64,000 nucleotides of DNA from Flavobacterium sp. N502540 (GCF_025947365.1 NZ_CP110012.1:2728001-2792000), one strand, 5' to 3'. Shown: positions 55,401-63,660, counted from the first letter of the stretch. The notes: generated by a model not told the origin, from the sequence alone. Translations and numbers: made by a program.

Positions 55401-55735
55401 GTTAACGTGCCTTCGAATTCAATATCCCGAAGTGTTTCCGAAATATTTTGTTTCAGAAGCGTATAATCTTTGTCTTTTCTGTTTGGAATGTCTTTTTTCG
55501 AATAGCCAAAATGATCAAAAATTTCCTGCCAGTTTCCGGAAGCTTTTTTGCTGTTGGTGGTGTCAAAAAAGTTAACCTGTTTAGCAAAATTATAGGTAAA
55601 AAGAAACCAGTCTTCCCTATCAAAGTCATGGAGCTCCAAATTGTGGGGATCGAGAATACTATTCACACGGTCGCCCTGATCTGTGCCATTTCTTTTAAAT
55701 AAGGTATCGTTGGTATGGTCGCTGTTGTTACACAT
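52397..55735 (-). CDS. eCIS baseplate J-like wedge protein (Afp11-like)
   Basis: A 1112-aa protein. The C-terminal third carries the gpJ/gp6-like core: YYKRVSERLRHKNRAITLWD, YEHLILQEFPEVFRVKCLNH, DITLIVVPDI and INPEYEKVIIKLNVRFY. The N-terminal two-thirds are long and mostly beta-rich. J-like proteins form the inner wedge that joins tube, sheath and spike. A 114-base gap with an inverted repeat separates it from the gp25 gene, the largest break in the structural part of the operon. Confidence 0.85.
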   Translation of the reverse strand: MCNNSDHTNDTLFKRNGTDQGDRVNSILDPHNLELHDFDREDWFLFTYNFAKQVNFFDTTNSKKASGNWQEIFDHFGYSKKDIPNRKDKDYTLLKQNISETLRDIEFEGTLTPHMTLFICFLKLLELSKERFNKITKKHLDFFYKDILQIEKLAAKPDQVHVIFELAKKSTEERIEAQTQLDAGKDALGNKLIYKTTEELVANKAQITALKSVYNDTTLGEIKCSQVANSLDGKGESLKEGSKYWLPFGYTSDEEKYTELEAARLGFTIASPLLQLKEGERNIDITIAFNEAFTFDNEPFKEPITVNDLVDNISIFCSGEKEWLGPFKLIGTAATSGIAGKQLRLMFQISKDTPSIVNYNQKKLGEHFSTTEPVIRFLIRTEDKKGHYLFRNLVTKTISSIGVKVDVKDVKSLLLESDTGLLNAEKPFYPFTTQPTSGSSFLIDYPEMFSKKWKNINVSIKWKNTPKSFKTHYQAYKKKYQDTTISQTLFFNGMFLEEIIKDKAVNQPEDPQPKIDAVAINIPEKSNLVLNTVDTDLIVESDAYFKGNVSLLNKENWETKITDTTLFTLKDGVYVTEFPLTGDGYDIDKSGPIRLTLNQSLLHSLYPKIYTLAIMSKIADTLIPNEAYTPFVETISLDYTVEETVNFTHQTEVEYQAERIRLFHEAPFGQSEEHSYLKNVARQKGVLDANSALTSRLVPDYCKGGEFYIGLEEAETLQQVALLVQILEGSENPQVDSFVGRQKIEWFILCDNQWKNIENEILANSTDNFLKSGILKFAIPKQATKTNTLFPDNLIWVRAKMHKAYDAVCKVIDIKTQVVTAEFYNHNNELSHLEKGLPAETISKLITRITQVKSVAQPFNSFNGKAQESDETYYKRVSERLRHKNRAITLWDYEHLILQEFPEVFRVKCLNHTNNEKESFLSPGDITLIVVPDIINKNVFDLYEPRVNTATLNKIRNYISNLNSMHVEVAVINPEYEKVIIKLNVRFYAQYDENFYKKQLNEDITKFLSPWAFDTTQDILFGIELHRSTIIDYIEKLYYVDYLAELEMAKLKDNTESENPNDITYQATLDFLPVLSPSNPKRILVSVKNHIISTKINSCTTPNFQSEESCQY

Positions 55736-55766
55736 AATGCTTTTTATATCAATTTTACTTATCTTT

Positions 55767-55829
55767 TAGTCCAATGCTTTCTGATATAATGCCGATGTAA
55801 TTTGAAAATAGTACAATGCAATTGGACTA
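55767..55829. repeat. inverted repeat in the largest gap of the structural gene run
   Basis: TAGTCCAAT (55767-55775) and ATTGGACTA (55821-55829) are a perfect 9-bp inverted pair, extended by GC on the inner side with one mismatch. It lies in the 114-base gap between the gp25 and J-like genes. It could form a long-looped RNA hairpin that protects or regulates part of the message. No T-run follows. Confidence 0.45.
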
Positions 55830-55849
55830 TATTGAATATACAATCGGTA

Positions 55850-56260
55850 TTAAATATTAGTTCCTTCTTGTTTGTAGAAAGGATATACCACATTAGTTCT
55901 GGAATTGGTCGCTCTGATTCTGTAATCTAAAGCCACTAACAATTCCCCATTTAAATCATCTCCCTGGCTGATGTCGATTTTCTCCACATCAATTCGTGGT
56001 TCATGGTATAAAATGGCGGTTCTGATGAGTTCAGACACATACGTTTTTAAGGTTCTGGTTAACGGTTCAAAAAGAAGTTCGTCTACATTACAGCCGTATT
56101 TAGGGACCATAATACGTTCTCCTATTTTGGTTGACAATAGAATCTCCAGACTGCTTTTAATGTCTTCTTCATCAGAAATCATTACAGTAGCTCTGGTTGT
56201 TTTCTTAAATTCGGGAGGAAAACTCCATCCGGTTCCTAAAAAAGCTTGTTCTGTTTCCAT
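55850..56260 (-). CDS. gp25-like baseplate protein (Afp9-like)
   Basis: A 136-aa protein of the GPW/gp25 family, recognised from GTGWSFPPEF, DEEDIKSSLEILLSTKIGER, MVPKYGCNVDELLFEP and the helix LIRTAILYHEPRIDV. gp25 organises the wedge core and nucleates sheath assembly; it has no lysozyme activity in this family. It is 2 bases downstream of the PAAR gene, and its ATG is the only sensible start. Confidence 0.92.
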   Translation of the reverse strand: METEQAFLGTGWSFPPEFKKTTRATVMISDEEDIKSSLEILLSTKIGERIMVPKYGCNVDELLFEPLTRTLKTYVSELIRTAILYHEPRIDVEKIDISQGDDLNGELLVALDYRIRATNSRTNVVYPFYKQEGTNI

Positions 56261-56262
56261 AA

Positions 56263-56553
56263 TTAACCAATTAAAACGGTTGCTAATCCGGCTACTATTG
56301 TGCCTCCATGTGCGGTGGAATCCCCCATACGTGCTGCGGGTTTTCCTCCAATTAAAACGGTTGCCGAACCTGCGGCGATGGTATCAGGAGGTCCCGTGCA
56401 GGTAGCCATATCTCCAACACATGCGGCTGGAACTCCTCCAATTAATACGGTTGGCGAACCGGCAGGTAAAATTGGCCCTCCCACATGCGGAACGGTTGCA
56501 GTAACCATTGGGCAAACGTGCATATCTGTAATTCTGGCGGCTGGTGCTCCCAT
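56263..56553 (-). CDS. PAAR-like spike tip protein (Afp10-like)
   Basis: A 96-aa protein, nearly all PAAR repeats: VLIGGVPAACVGDMATCTGP, VLIGGKPAARMGD, and the N-terminal GAPAARITDMHVCP. PAAR proteins cap the VgrG spike with a sharp, metal-stabilised cone; the Cys and His residues (HVCP, C50 and C56 area, STAHGG) are metal-ligand candidates. No effector extension is fused. It begins 4 bases after the spike gene. Confidence 0.93.
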   Translation of the reverse strand: MGAPAARITDMHVCPMVTATVPHVGGPILPAGSPTVLIGGVPAACVGDMATCTGPPDTIAAGSATVLIGGKPAARMGDSTAHGGTIVAGLATVLIG

Positions 56554-56557
56554 AATT

Positions 56558-58303
56558 TTAATTTATTTGTACGATACTTCCTTTTACAATAGCCACTGCG
56601 CTTGAGGACATTTCAGCCCCCGCACTTCCTTCGGCTTTAAACTGCGCTTTGGCTTTTAAGGATACGTTGGTTCCTTCAATTTTAACGTCACCTGATGCGA
56701 CTATCTCAATGTTTCCGGCGCTTTCCATTTTTATACCATTACTGTCTATGGTAATGACATTCGAATTTTCATCTTCAATAACAATTACCCCCTGGTCTTC
56801 GTCGAGTGTTATTTTCTTGCCCGCCGGAGTTTCAATTCCTATCGATTTTTTCTCGTCGTCAAACATGACCTTCATTTCACTTCGGGTTACGATTCCTTTT
56901 TGATGATTATCGTCTGAAGCTGTAATAGGAGCAGGCTTCCCACTGCTGTGAAGCATGCCTAAAACAATGGCGTTGTTAGGGTCTTCGTTGACAAAGCCAA
57001 TAATTACTTCATCTTCTATTTCAGGTCTGAAAAAAATGCCTCTGTTTTCTCCTGCATCGGGCGAAGCGACACGGCACCAAATACCCTGTTCTTCATTGTT
57101 GATGATGGGGATTTTGACCAGAATGCGGTCTTCACCATTAGGGTCGCCTTCCAGTTGTGTTACGATTCCGGCATGAAGCCCTTTTATGGCAGGAATGATT
57201 CCGGAACCTGTTGGCGTGTGAATGTCATAGGTTTCAGAGAACCACTCAGGATTTAATCCGAATTGGGCATCGATGGTCCAATTTCCCTCTGTTAGTTCGT
57301 GAAAAACTCCCGTGATGTAAGCACTTCCGTTGAATCGGTCGCCTACGCCTTCCAGTGTAATGATGGTGTTGGGCTTTACGGCAGGGATTCCTTGAAATTT
57401 TACTTTTCCGCGAACTTTGGATAATTGCTGAAACAGTAATTTGGCGTCGGCCCAATCCTGTAATTCTGTTTCGGTAATGGTACCACCGTGACGCAGTTCC
57501 AAATTTTCGAGTTCGATAGTTTCAGACAAATCAGAAGCCGATAAATTTCCATTGAGACTTACACCGGGATCACTGGCTTCAATTTCCACTAATTCCTGAT
57601 TGGTATAATCCCAGCTGTACGAAGACACTTTGGCAAATTGATTTCGTGCATCAATTTCGGCATCAAAATCGAGCAAAGTTGCTCCGAAAGTAATGGTTTC
57701 AACAGATGCTGAACTCAGATCCGGTTTGCTGATGGTAATTTTACCATTTTCTACAAAGCAGAGTTTTCCGTTAGCCTGTGCTCTTGAAACGATAAAATCC
57801 CAGTCGGAAGTATTGTACTGAACCAGTTCTTTATGACTAAAATTAGTGGCTTCAACGTCTTTTTCCAATCCGTATGTGCCTATAATTTCCTCAAAAGCAT
57901 CACTGTCTTTTACATCATAAAAATACTTGCTCTTTCTGCCGATCGTTAGTTTTACTGCTTCGTCTTTACATTCAATAATCAACAAAGAAGCACCGCTCTT
58001 TATTTTAATCGAATGTTTGATAATGATTCCTTTGTAAATGGCTTCCTCATCATTGTGATAACCGGCATTGATTTCAAGTTTTTTCCCCGGAATCAATAAA
58101 TCCTCATTACTCAGTTTAAAATCTCTTTCAGAAGCTTCTCCGTCTGTGAGAACAATTTGAGCCATAGGAATCCGGTTCACCTCATTTTGCACTACAATAC
58201 TTTTTACCTGATAGGTTTTAGACAATTCTTCCCCTTCAATTAAAATTTTGTACGTTACTAAATCGGCACTTTGACTGGTTTGTATGACTCCGCTGTTGTT
58301 CAT
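56558..58303 (-). CDS. VgrG-like central spike protein (Afp8-like)
   Basis: A 581-aa protein. Residues ~1-355 are the gp27-like hub (VLTDGEASERDFKLS; WDFIVSRAQANGKLCFVENG), ~365-470 the gp5 OB-fold region (GLHAGIVTQLEGDPNGEDRI; WCRVASPDAGENRGIFFRPE), and ~475-581 a beta-helix of short repeats (ENSNVITIDSNGIKMESAG). It forms the trimeric spike under the tube. Its ATG overlaps the LysM gene stop by 1 base (TGATG), implying coupled translation. Confidence 0.92.
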   Translation of the reverse strand: MNNSGVIQTSQSADLVTYKILIEGEELSKTYQVKSIVVQNEVNRIPMAQIVLTDGEASERDFKLSNEDLLIPGKKLEINAGYHNDEEAIYKGIIIKHSIKIKSGASLLIIECKDEAVKLTIGRKSKYFYDVKDSDAFEEIIGTYGLEKDVEATNFSHKELVQYNTSDWDFIVSRAQANGKLCFVENGKITISKPDLSSASVETITFGATLLDFDAEIDARNQFAKVSSYSWDYTNQELVEIEASDPGVSLNGNLSASDLSETIELENLELRHGGTITETELQDWADAKLLFQQLSKVRGKVKFQGIPAVKPNTIITLEGVGDRFNGSAYITGVFHELTEGNWTIDAQFGLNPEWFSETYDIHTPTGSGIIPAIKGLHAGIVTQLEGDPNGEDRILVKIPIINNEEQGIWCRVASPDAGENRGIFFRPEIEDEVIIGFVNEDPNNAIVLGMLHSSGKPAPITASDDNHQKGIVTRSEMKVMFDDEKKSIGIETPAGKKITLDEDQGVIVIEDENSNVITIDSNGIKMESAGNIEIVASGDVKIEGTNVSLKAKAQFKAEGSAGAEMSSSAVAIVKGSIVQIN

Positions 58304-58986
58304 CAGGATTGTTTTTGTAAGGGTGGGAAAAATAGTTTTTGCCCTGTTTTTAATTTTCTGAAATTGATAATGTTATTGACTTTTGCAACTTCGAGATAAT
58401 ACTTAGAATCACCGTAAATATGATAGGTCATCAAGGGTAAAGTATCGCCTTCTTTTACAATTCTGTAATGCGTTAAATCCGGCGATTTATTATTTTCTCT
58501 GGCTGCTCTGAGGTTGTCTTCAACAAAACCCTGAAATTTCGCTTTTGCAATAGCTCTGATCGGAGTTCCGTCCGGATTAAAGAGTTTGAATTCGATATCC
58601 ATTTCGGTTAGAGCCCCTTTAAAAAGCAAGGTTCCCCATGAAATCATGAGATAGTTGGGTTTGTGTTCGTCACCGTTGTAATCCAGAATGACCTTTTTAA
58701 ACTTCTCAATGTCGTCTATAATACCATTACTCGAACTTTTGTAGCCGTTGATCACTCCCGATCGGTCGAAAACAAAATCAAGTTCCAGATTCTCCGGTAG
58801 TTTTTTGTTGAACTTGGGAGATACCGTACTCGTTCCTGAGGCCTGAGTGTCATCAGTCTCAATTTTATAGTGATAGGTATATTTCTCCGGATTCATAAGC
58901 GTAGAAAACTTACCATCGGCAATTTTGTTATTAAACTGCGGGTCACTATAAGCTACGATTTTCAGTTTTTCTAATTCTCCAGCCAT
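58303..58986 (-). CDS. LysM-containing baseplate protein (Afp7-like)
   Basis: A 227-aa protein. The N-terminal ~150 residues match the phage tail/baseplate gp53-like part (SDPQFNNKIADGKFSTLMNP; YLMISWGTLLFKGALTEMDI), and the end is one LysM domain at ~170-222 (YRIVKEGDTLPLMTYHIYGD ... VNNIINFRKLKTGQ). In Afp/PVC systems this protein joins the tube to the hub. It ends in TGA overlapping the spike ATG by 1 base. Confidence 0.9.
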   Translation of the reverse strand: MAGELEKLKIVAYSDPQFNNKIADGKFSTLMNPEKYTYHYKIETDDTQASGTSTVSPKFNKKLPENLELDFVFDRSGVINGYKSSSNGIIDDIEKFKKVILDYNGDEHKPNYLMISWGTLLFKGALTEMDIEFKLFNPDGTPIRAIAKAKFQGFVEDNLRAARENNKSPDLTHYRIVKEGDTLPLMTYHIYGDSKYYLEVAKVNNIINFRKLKTGQKLFFPPLQKQS

Positions 58987-58988
58987 GA

Positions 58989-59147
58989 TTAACGTTCTTT
59001 TTTACGTTCGATAATTTTCATTACCTGGTCTACGCATTCGGCAACGGGCTCTTCTCCTTTACTTTTCGGAGAATTTGGAGAAGCAGCCGGTTTCGATCCT
59101 TCGCTCACATTTATTTTAATGTGAAGCTCTTTTATTTCTATTGGCAT
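58989..59147 (-). CDS. small DUF5908-family eCIS protein
   Basis: A 52-aa protein, too short for most gene finders. It begins MPIEIKELHIKINV, has a variable Ser/Pro/Lys middle (KPAASPNSPKSKGEE) and ends VAECVDQVMKIIERKKER, which is the DUF5908 layout (an N-terminal strand and a C-terminal amphipathic helix with AECV-x-QV). The ATG is 2 bases after the stop of the second tube gene, and its stop is 2 bases before the LysM gene. It occupies the place of the small afp6-type gene; its role is not established. Confidence 0.85.
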   Translation of the reverse strand: MPIEIKELHIKINVSEGSKPAASPNSPKSKGEEPVAECVDQVMKIIERKKER

Positions 59148-59149
59148 AA

Positions 59150-59596
59150 CTAACTTTTCATTAGGGTGAAATAATTATAAGTAAGCTCAATGTTTTCGAC
59201 GACGAGCTTGCTTTCTTCGGCATTAAAGTCTTCAACCGACCATTTTACAGGGTAGGCGTGAACCACATTCCAGGAAACCAAAGGCTGATGCTCCTGGTTG
59301 AGTAGTTTGACAGTCAGGTTTACAGGTTCAAAAGAAAAATTTTCAATAGCTTTTCTGCACCAGTCAATAACATCAGAATCAATCAGTATTCCTCTCTTTA
59401 AAGTCAGGTTTGGATATTTTGTCTTTACCGGGAGTTTGTGTTTGAATCTGTTTTCTCCACCCTCGGCAATTTCTTCTGTCTCGATATCAACAGACAGGCC
59501 GGAAACCGATTGGAACTGATGGTCTTTTTCTTTCGTACCAAGACCTTGAAATTCTACTAAAAAGTGAAATCCGACAGGTGGATAATAATTAGCCAT
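59150..59596 (-). CDS. eCIS inner tube protein, second paralogue (Afp5-like)
   Basis: A 148-aa member of the T4 gp19-like tail tube family: FHFLVEFQG, SVSGLSVDIETEEIAEGG, FKHKLPVKTKYPNLTLKRGI and WNVVHAYPVKW. It is clearly related to the next tube gene. In Afp/PVC-type systems the second tube protein forms the ring that joins the tube to the spike complex, which fits its place between tube 1 and the LysM gene. Confidence 0.9.
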   Translation of the reverse strand: MANYYPPVGFHFLVEFQGLGTKEKDHQFQSVSGLSVDIETEEIAEGGENRFKHKLPVKTKYPNLTLKRGILIDSDVIDWCRKAIENFSFEPVNLTVKLLNQEHQPLVSWNVVHAYPVKWSVEDFNAEESKLVVENIELTYNYFTLMKS

Positions 59597-59598
59597 GA

Positions 59599-60027
59599 TT
59601 AGTCATTTTGGATCGATAAACCTTCGTGAACCAATTCCATAGATTCGATAGCGACTTCGTTTCCGTCAGCTTTTAAATCAGTGGATTGAATTTTGGTAGG
59701 CCATGCATTTTTTACTTTCCAGATGGCCACAGGATTGTGTTCTTCGTCCAATAACTTGATGGTAATATCCCTTCTTTCTATGGTATTTAATTTTACCGTA
59801 TTCCACCAGGCATAATACTCATTATCACTTTTAAAAGTTCCTCTTTTCAGTGTGATGTTAGAGAATTTTTGCATGCCCGGCATTTTGATCTTGCTGTATT
59901 CAGGACTTGCTCCGTGACGGTATTCAATAACCTCAGTTTCGACATCCAATCCCGAAACTTCTGTAAAACCTATTTTTGTTCCACCCCAGTCAACTGAGAA
60001 ATGAAACTTTGATAGCGGATAGCTCAT
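59599..60027 (-). CDS. eCIS main inner tube protein (Afp1-like)
   Basis: A 142-aa tail tube protein: FHFSVDWGG, FTEVSGLDVETEVIEYRHG, PGMQKFSNITLKRGTFKSDN and WKVKNAWPTKIQS. It stacks in hexamer rings to form the inner tube through which cargo leaves. It follows the sheath gene by 30 bases. Confidence 0.92.
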   Translation of the reverse strand: MSYPLSKFHFSVDWGGTKIGFTEVSGLDVETEVIEYRHGASPEYSKIKMPGMQKFSNITLKRGTFKSDNEYYAWWNTVKLNTIERRDITIKLLDEEHNPVAIWKVKNAWPTKIQSTDLKADGNEVAIESMELVHEGLSIQND

Positions 60028-60057
60028 GATCTGTATTTTTTAATGTTAGTGTTTTAG

Positions 60058-62154
60058 TTAAGATTCCTGCATTTTGTGAGAGAAGCGAAGTATGATAAAT
60101 TCCGCCGGACGAACTACTGCCATTCCAATTTCGACAATTAAGCGGCCTTCGAGAATGTCTATAGCCGACATGGTTTGCCCCAATCCGATTCTGACATAAA
60201 AAGCCTGTTCGGGTTTAGCTCCTGCCAATGCTCCGGCTCTCCATTGCAGAATCAGGAAATTTTCTATCATGGCTCGCACACGTATCCAGGTGTTGGCATC
60301 GTTAGGTTCAAATACAAATTGTTCAGTCGCTTTTTTGATGGATTCTTCGGCCATATTAAAGAAACGTCTCACTGGTACATAGCGCCATTCGTTATCGTTT
60401 CCGGCTAATGTTCGGGAGCCCCAAACCAAAGTTCCTTTACCGGTGAAACTTCTGATGGCATTGATCGATTTACCGGCAACTGTATCAACATTTAAACCGT
60501 CCTGAATGTTGTTGGTAATTTTTACGGTAGGTTTTATGACATAGTTCAGACTTACATTTGCAGGCGCTTTCCAAACCCCTCTGTCTTTGTCAACTCTGGC
60601 GTAGATTCCTGCAATAGCAGAGCTCGGCGGAAGTGTTATAGGAAGGTTGTAAATTTCGGTAAGGATTTTATTGTAAGTAGCATTGTCAACTGCTTCCAGA
60701 GCACTTAATTTTCTTCCGTTTAATTCTCCATTATTTAAATCTTTTCCGCTAACCGATTTAATAGCATTTAAAAGCGCGGTAAGGGCAGCGGCGATACCTG
60801 AAAAATTATTCACCAGTCCGGTAATTCCTGTTTGAGCATTCAGGGGAGTATAAGTTACCAGTTTTTTTATTTCTGTGTCAAAATTTAAAGTGTCGGTTAG
60901 TAGAATTTTTTTCAGTTTAGGATCTGTGTTTTCATCCTGTATTTTTTTCTTTAACGCTTTTAAATTTTTATAGACAGCATCGATTTTACCCGGAGCCGTA
61001 AATATTAAATTGAAAGTATTCAGAGTGGAGGTGATTGTGTTTGCAATTCCCGGATCTTCGTCTGAGATGGTACTGATGGCAGCATTGGCTTCGTCGTTTA
61101 ACGAACTCTTTAATATGGACAAAGTTTCCAAAGTAGTCAGTAAAGGGTTCAGTTTATTTAAGAAAGCCGTTTTTTTGGCAGGGCTGCTTGCAAAGGTTCC
61201 GCCTAAATCAAAACCAGTGGCATTATTACTATACATCTGTAACAACAGATCACTAATCTGTCCGGCAATATCGCCAGCTACTGGTTCGTTTACCAATTTG
61301 GTTACCGTAGCAGCTATTCCGGTTGCAGGGTCTTCAATAGGTACTAATCCCACCGCAATTTGATCATAAGCTTTTGCCGTATAAGAATAGTGTTTTAAGA
61401 CAATTTTACTCGCATCAAAAGCATAATCAAGTATGGTTTCTAAATGTGGATAATAAGCGGCTCCGTATTTAATAGTATCTTTTTCAGAACTCACTTTATT
61501 TCTTAAATCGTCTATATTTGTATCTGTAGGGCTTGATCCATCATAATTCAGTGTATCGATCAGCGTAAATCTGTCCTGAAGATTTTGGCATTGGGTCAGC
61601 GCATCGTTGTACAATCCATAGTAATCCGTAATCGTGATTCCTGATACTTTTGTGGCGTCCGGAAACAATAACAAAGTCGGTTCATCTACTTTTTCTATTT
61701 CTGCTAATCCGCTTTTTAGTGCATTACTGTTGTTGATCGCAGTAACAGCAGAATCTGCGTCATCTAAATCATTGCCATAACGGCCTACTGAAACAATGTA
61801 GCATGGACCACCGCCATTTGCAAAAAACAATTGCAGCGAATAATACATCAAAAAGGGCTGCTTTGAAGTAGGCTGATCTACAATAATAGATCTAACGTCA
61901 CCATTATCAGTAGAAACATCATTGATGGTAACACTAATGGTTGTTTCCGGTTTTGCGAAGCCGAAAAAACGTTCGTACTCTAAGAGAGAGGTTATTCGGG
62001 TTGGCTTTAATTTCAAATCTCCATTAATCTTGTTTGTAGCTTTTTCAGTATAGCCAATAAAAGCCGGAATTGCTGTTTCTACCTGGGCAACAGAAGGAGG
62101 GAATTTTACGATTTCCTCAACATATACCCCGGGTGTTTTGTAAGTTGTTGCCAT
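60058..62154 (-). CDS. eCIS contractile sheath protein with large inserted domain
   Basis: A 698-aa sheath subunit. The conserved start (TYKTPGVYVEEIVKFPPSVA ... TAIPAFIGYTEKA) and end (PNDANTWIRVRAMIENFLIL; FYVRIGLGQTMSAIDILEGR; VVRPAEFIILRFSHKMQE) are those of Afp2-4/Pvc-type sheaths. The middle, ~200-500, is an Ala/Thr/Leu-rich helical insertion that explains its length; Afp-type sheath proteins are much shorter (Afp2 is about 350 residues). This is the only sheath gene here, whereas Afp clusters have three. Confidence 0.92.
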   Translation of the reverse strand: MATTYKTPGVYVEEIVKFPPSVAQVETAIPAFIGYTEKATNKINGDLKLKPTRITSLLEYERFFGFAKPETTISVTINDVSTDNGDVRSIIVDQPTSKQPFLMYYSLQLFFANGGGPCYIVSVGRYGNDLDDADSAVTAINNSNALKSGLAEIEKVDEPTLLLFPDATKVSGITITDYYGLYNDALTQCQNLQDRFTLIDTLNYDGSSPTDTNIDDLRNKVSSEKDTIKYGAAYYPHLETILDYAFDASKIVLKHYSYTAKAYDQIAVGLVPIEDPATGIAATVTKLVNEPVAGDIAGQISDLLLQMYSNNATGFDLGGTFASSPAKKTAFLNKLNPLLTTLETLSILKSSLNDEANAAISTISDEDPGIANTITSTLNTFNLIFTAPGKIDAVYKNLKALKKKIQDENTDPKLKKILLTDTLNFDTEIKKLVTYTPLNAQTGITGLVNNFSGIAAALTALLNAIKSVSGKDLNNGELNGRKLSALEAVDNATYNKILTEIYNLPITLPPSSAIAGIYARVDKDRGVWKAPANVSLNYVIKPTVKITNNIQDGLNVDTVAGKSINAIRSFTGKGTLVWGSRTLAGNDNEWRYVPVRRFFNMAEESIKKATEQFVFEPNDANTWIRVRAMIENFLILQWRAGALAGAKPEQAFYVRIGLGQTMSAIDILEGRLIVEIGMAVVRPAEFIILRFSHKMQES

Positions 62155-62173
62155 GATTAATTGTTTTTAATTA

Positions 62174-63016
62174 TTAAATAAATATTTCAGAATAGTAATC
62201 ACCATTGTCTCTTGTTATTGCTTTTACAGATGGATTAGGATAGCTGCTGCTCACCGGCTGCGGTACATCAAAATCGGTTAGCGGGTCAATTTCAACAAAG
62301 CCGGAACGTGTTAAGGGTTTTGTTGTATTGGTTTCAATTTCGGTGGCAGCTTTCCGGTTGATGTATTTCCAAAGCGTTTTTCGATTGTCAAAATGAATTT
62401 TGAAGTTTGGACTGTTTATTTTACCATCATCGTCTATACTGTTTTCAGGACTATTATCGCCTTGCAGCGTCAGTGAAATAATCCCAAAGATGTCTTGTGT
62501 TTCTGACGAATGTAGTGTTGAAATTAGATCAGTTGTGGTTTCTTCAGATACTAAATATGCACTTGATATTAACTTGTTGTCATTAATTTTAGGCAGGTAT
62601 TTGAAGGTAACCGGTTCTTTAGGAGGTTTCACATTACTGAACAGAAAGACCCGGTTAGGCGTAAATTCTAAATTGGTATAATTTTCAAATTGATAGTCAT
62701 GGATAGTGATTAGAAAGTTCAGGTTCAAATCGGCAGGAACTTTGATAAACGGATCTGTTTCGTCATCTTCTTTGACTTTAATGTAAATCCTGAAACCTGT
62801 TTTACTTTCTTTGAACACCATTTTATAGTTTTGGAGTATTGTGCGGGTCTCCAGAGTTGGTGTGATCGTGGTGAAAACATCAGTATTGAACTTTTGCAGC
62901 ATCTTTTCTTTATCGTCATTCGACATACTTGCAAAGGTTTCTTCGCCATTATTCAGGAAATAATTATGCAAAATGGTTACCTCCAATAACAATCCGTATG
63001 TGATACTGTAACTCAT
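62174..63016 (-). CDS. eCIS protein beside the cap, probable cap adaptor
   Basis: A 280-aa protein, mostly beta, with no known domain visible. It lies between the DUF4255 terminator gene (ATGA overlap of 4 bases) and the sheath gene. In AlgoCIS a cap adaptor protein joins the end of sheath and tube to the cap and is encoded beside the cap gene; the size and place fit, but I infer this from context. Segments such as NLNFLITIHDYQFENYTNLE and NRVFLFSNVKPP look like beta-sandwich strands. Confidence 0.6.
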   Translation of the reverse strand: MSYSITYGLLLEVTILHNYFLNNGEETFASMSNDDKEKMLQKFNTDVFTTITPTLETRTILQNYKMVFKESKTGFRIYIKVKEDDETDPFIKVPADLNLNFLITIHDYQFENYTNLEFTPNRVFLFSNVKPPKEPVTFKYLPKINDNKLISSAYLVSEETTTDLISTLHSSETQDIFGIISLTLQGDNSPENSIDDDGKINSPNFKIHFDNRKTLWKYINRKAATEIETNTTKPLTRSGFVEIDPLTDFDVPQPVSSSYPNPSVKAITRDNGDYYSEIFI

Positions 63017-63615
63017 GATTGTTTTCTTGTTTTCGTTATACCTTTAATTCTGCTGATAAGTGGTCCTTCGCTTTGAGCAATATTGCGTTCAATTTGTATC
63101 ATGCTCACCTTGTACAAAGCCGATGGAAGCTGTTTACCACCCAGAGTTCCCCAGATATAGTTCAATTCTTCAAAAGTGGGCGTGTAAAGCTCAATGGTAA
63201 ATCTGAAGTTGTCGATATTGGCCATGGCCACATTATTTCGGTCGTAAATAGTATCAGATTGCGTAAAAAGTTTTTTCCCCTGAAAAAAAGTAATGATTTT
63301 CGAAATATCATTTAAAGAGTTGATGTATATGGTTCTGTTGGCGCTAAAGAGCAGGTACAGATTTAAGTTGATGACACTGTTTTTATAGATCGTTTTATTG
63401 CCCTGAACAATGTGATTGGGAAAGTTTTTCAAAGTCGCCTCTTCATCCAGATTGATAAGAGTAAGTGCTACCTTATCTTCCAGATTTCCGGATACCGTTT
63501 CATTTTGCGACTCCAGAAAAGCAATGTTTTCAGGCACAACAGTTTTTTCTAACCCAATTTCATCGAGGTAGTTGTTGACTTGTTCTGTAATTATCTGAAT
63601 AACTTCAAAAATCAT
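63013..63615 (-). CDS. eCIS cap/tube terminator protein (DUF4255, Afp16-like)
   Basis: A 200-aa protein and the first gene of the operon. I chose the ATG at 63615 (MIFEVIQIITEQVNNYLDEI), the usual start of DUF4255 proteins, rather than a TTG at 63660. Family signs are VALTLINLDEEATLKNF, NLYLLFSANRT, FFQGKKLFTQ and the final IWGTLGGKQLPSALYKVSMI. Such proteins end tube and sheath growth. The stop overlaps the next ATG as ATGA. Confidence 0.9.
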   Translation of the reverse strand: MIFEVIQIITEQVNNYLDEIGLEKTVVPENIAFLESQNETVSGNLEDKVALTLINLDEEATLKNFPNHIVQGNKTIYKNSVINLNLYLLFSANRTIYINSLNDISKIITFFQGKKLFTQSDTIYDRNNVAMANIDNFRFTIELYTPTFEELNYIWGTLGGKQLPSALYKVSMIQIERNIAQSEGPLISRIKGITKTRKQS

Positions 63616-63660
63616 CTGATGAAAAGTTTTAATATTCTGATATTCTTTAAGAAAAGGCAA

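Noticed and set aside
31309..63615. An integrated tailed phage
   Set aside because: No capsid, portal, terminase, integrase or replication gene is present, while ATPase, DUF4157 and DUF4255 genes mark an eCIS.
63616..63660. TTG start extending the DUF4255 protein by 15 residues
   Set aside because: The family normally starts at the MI(F/Y)EV position, which has an ATG at 63615.
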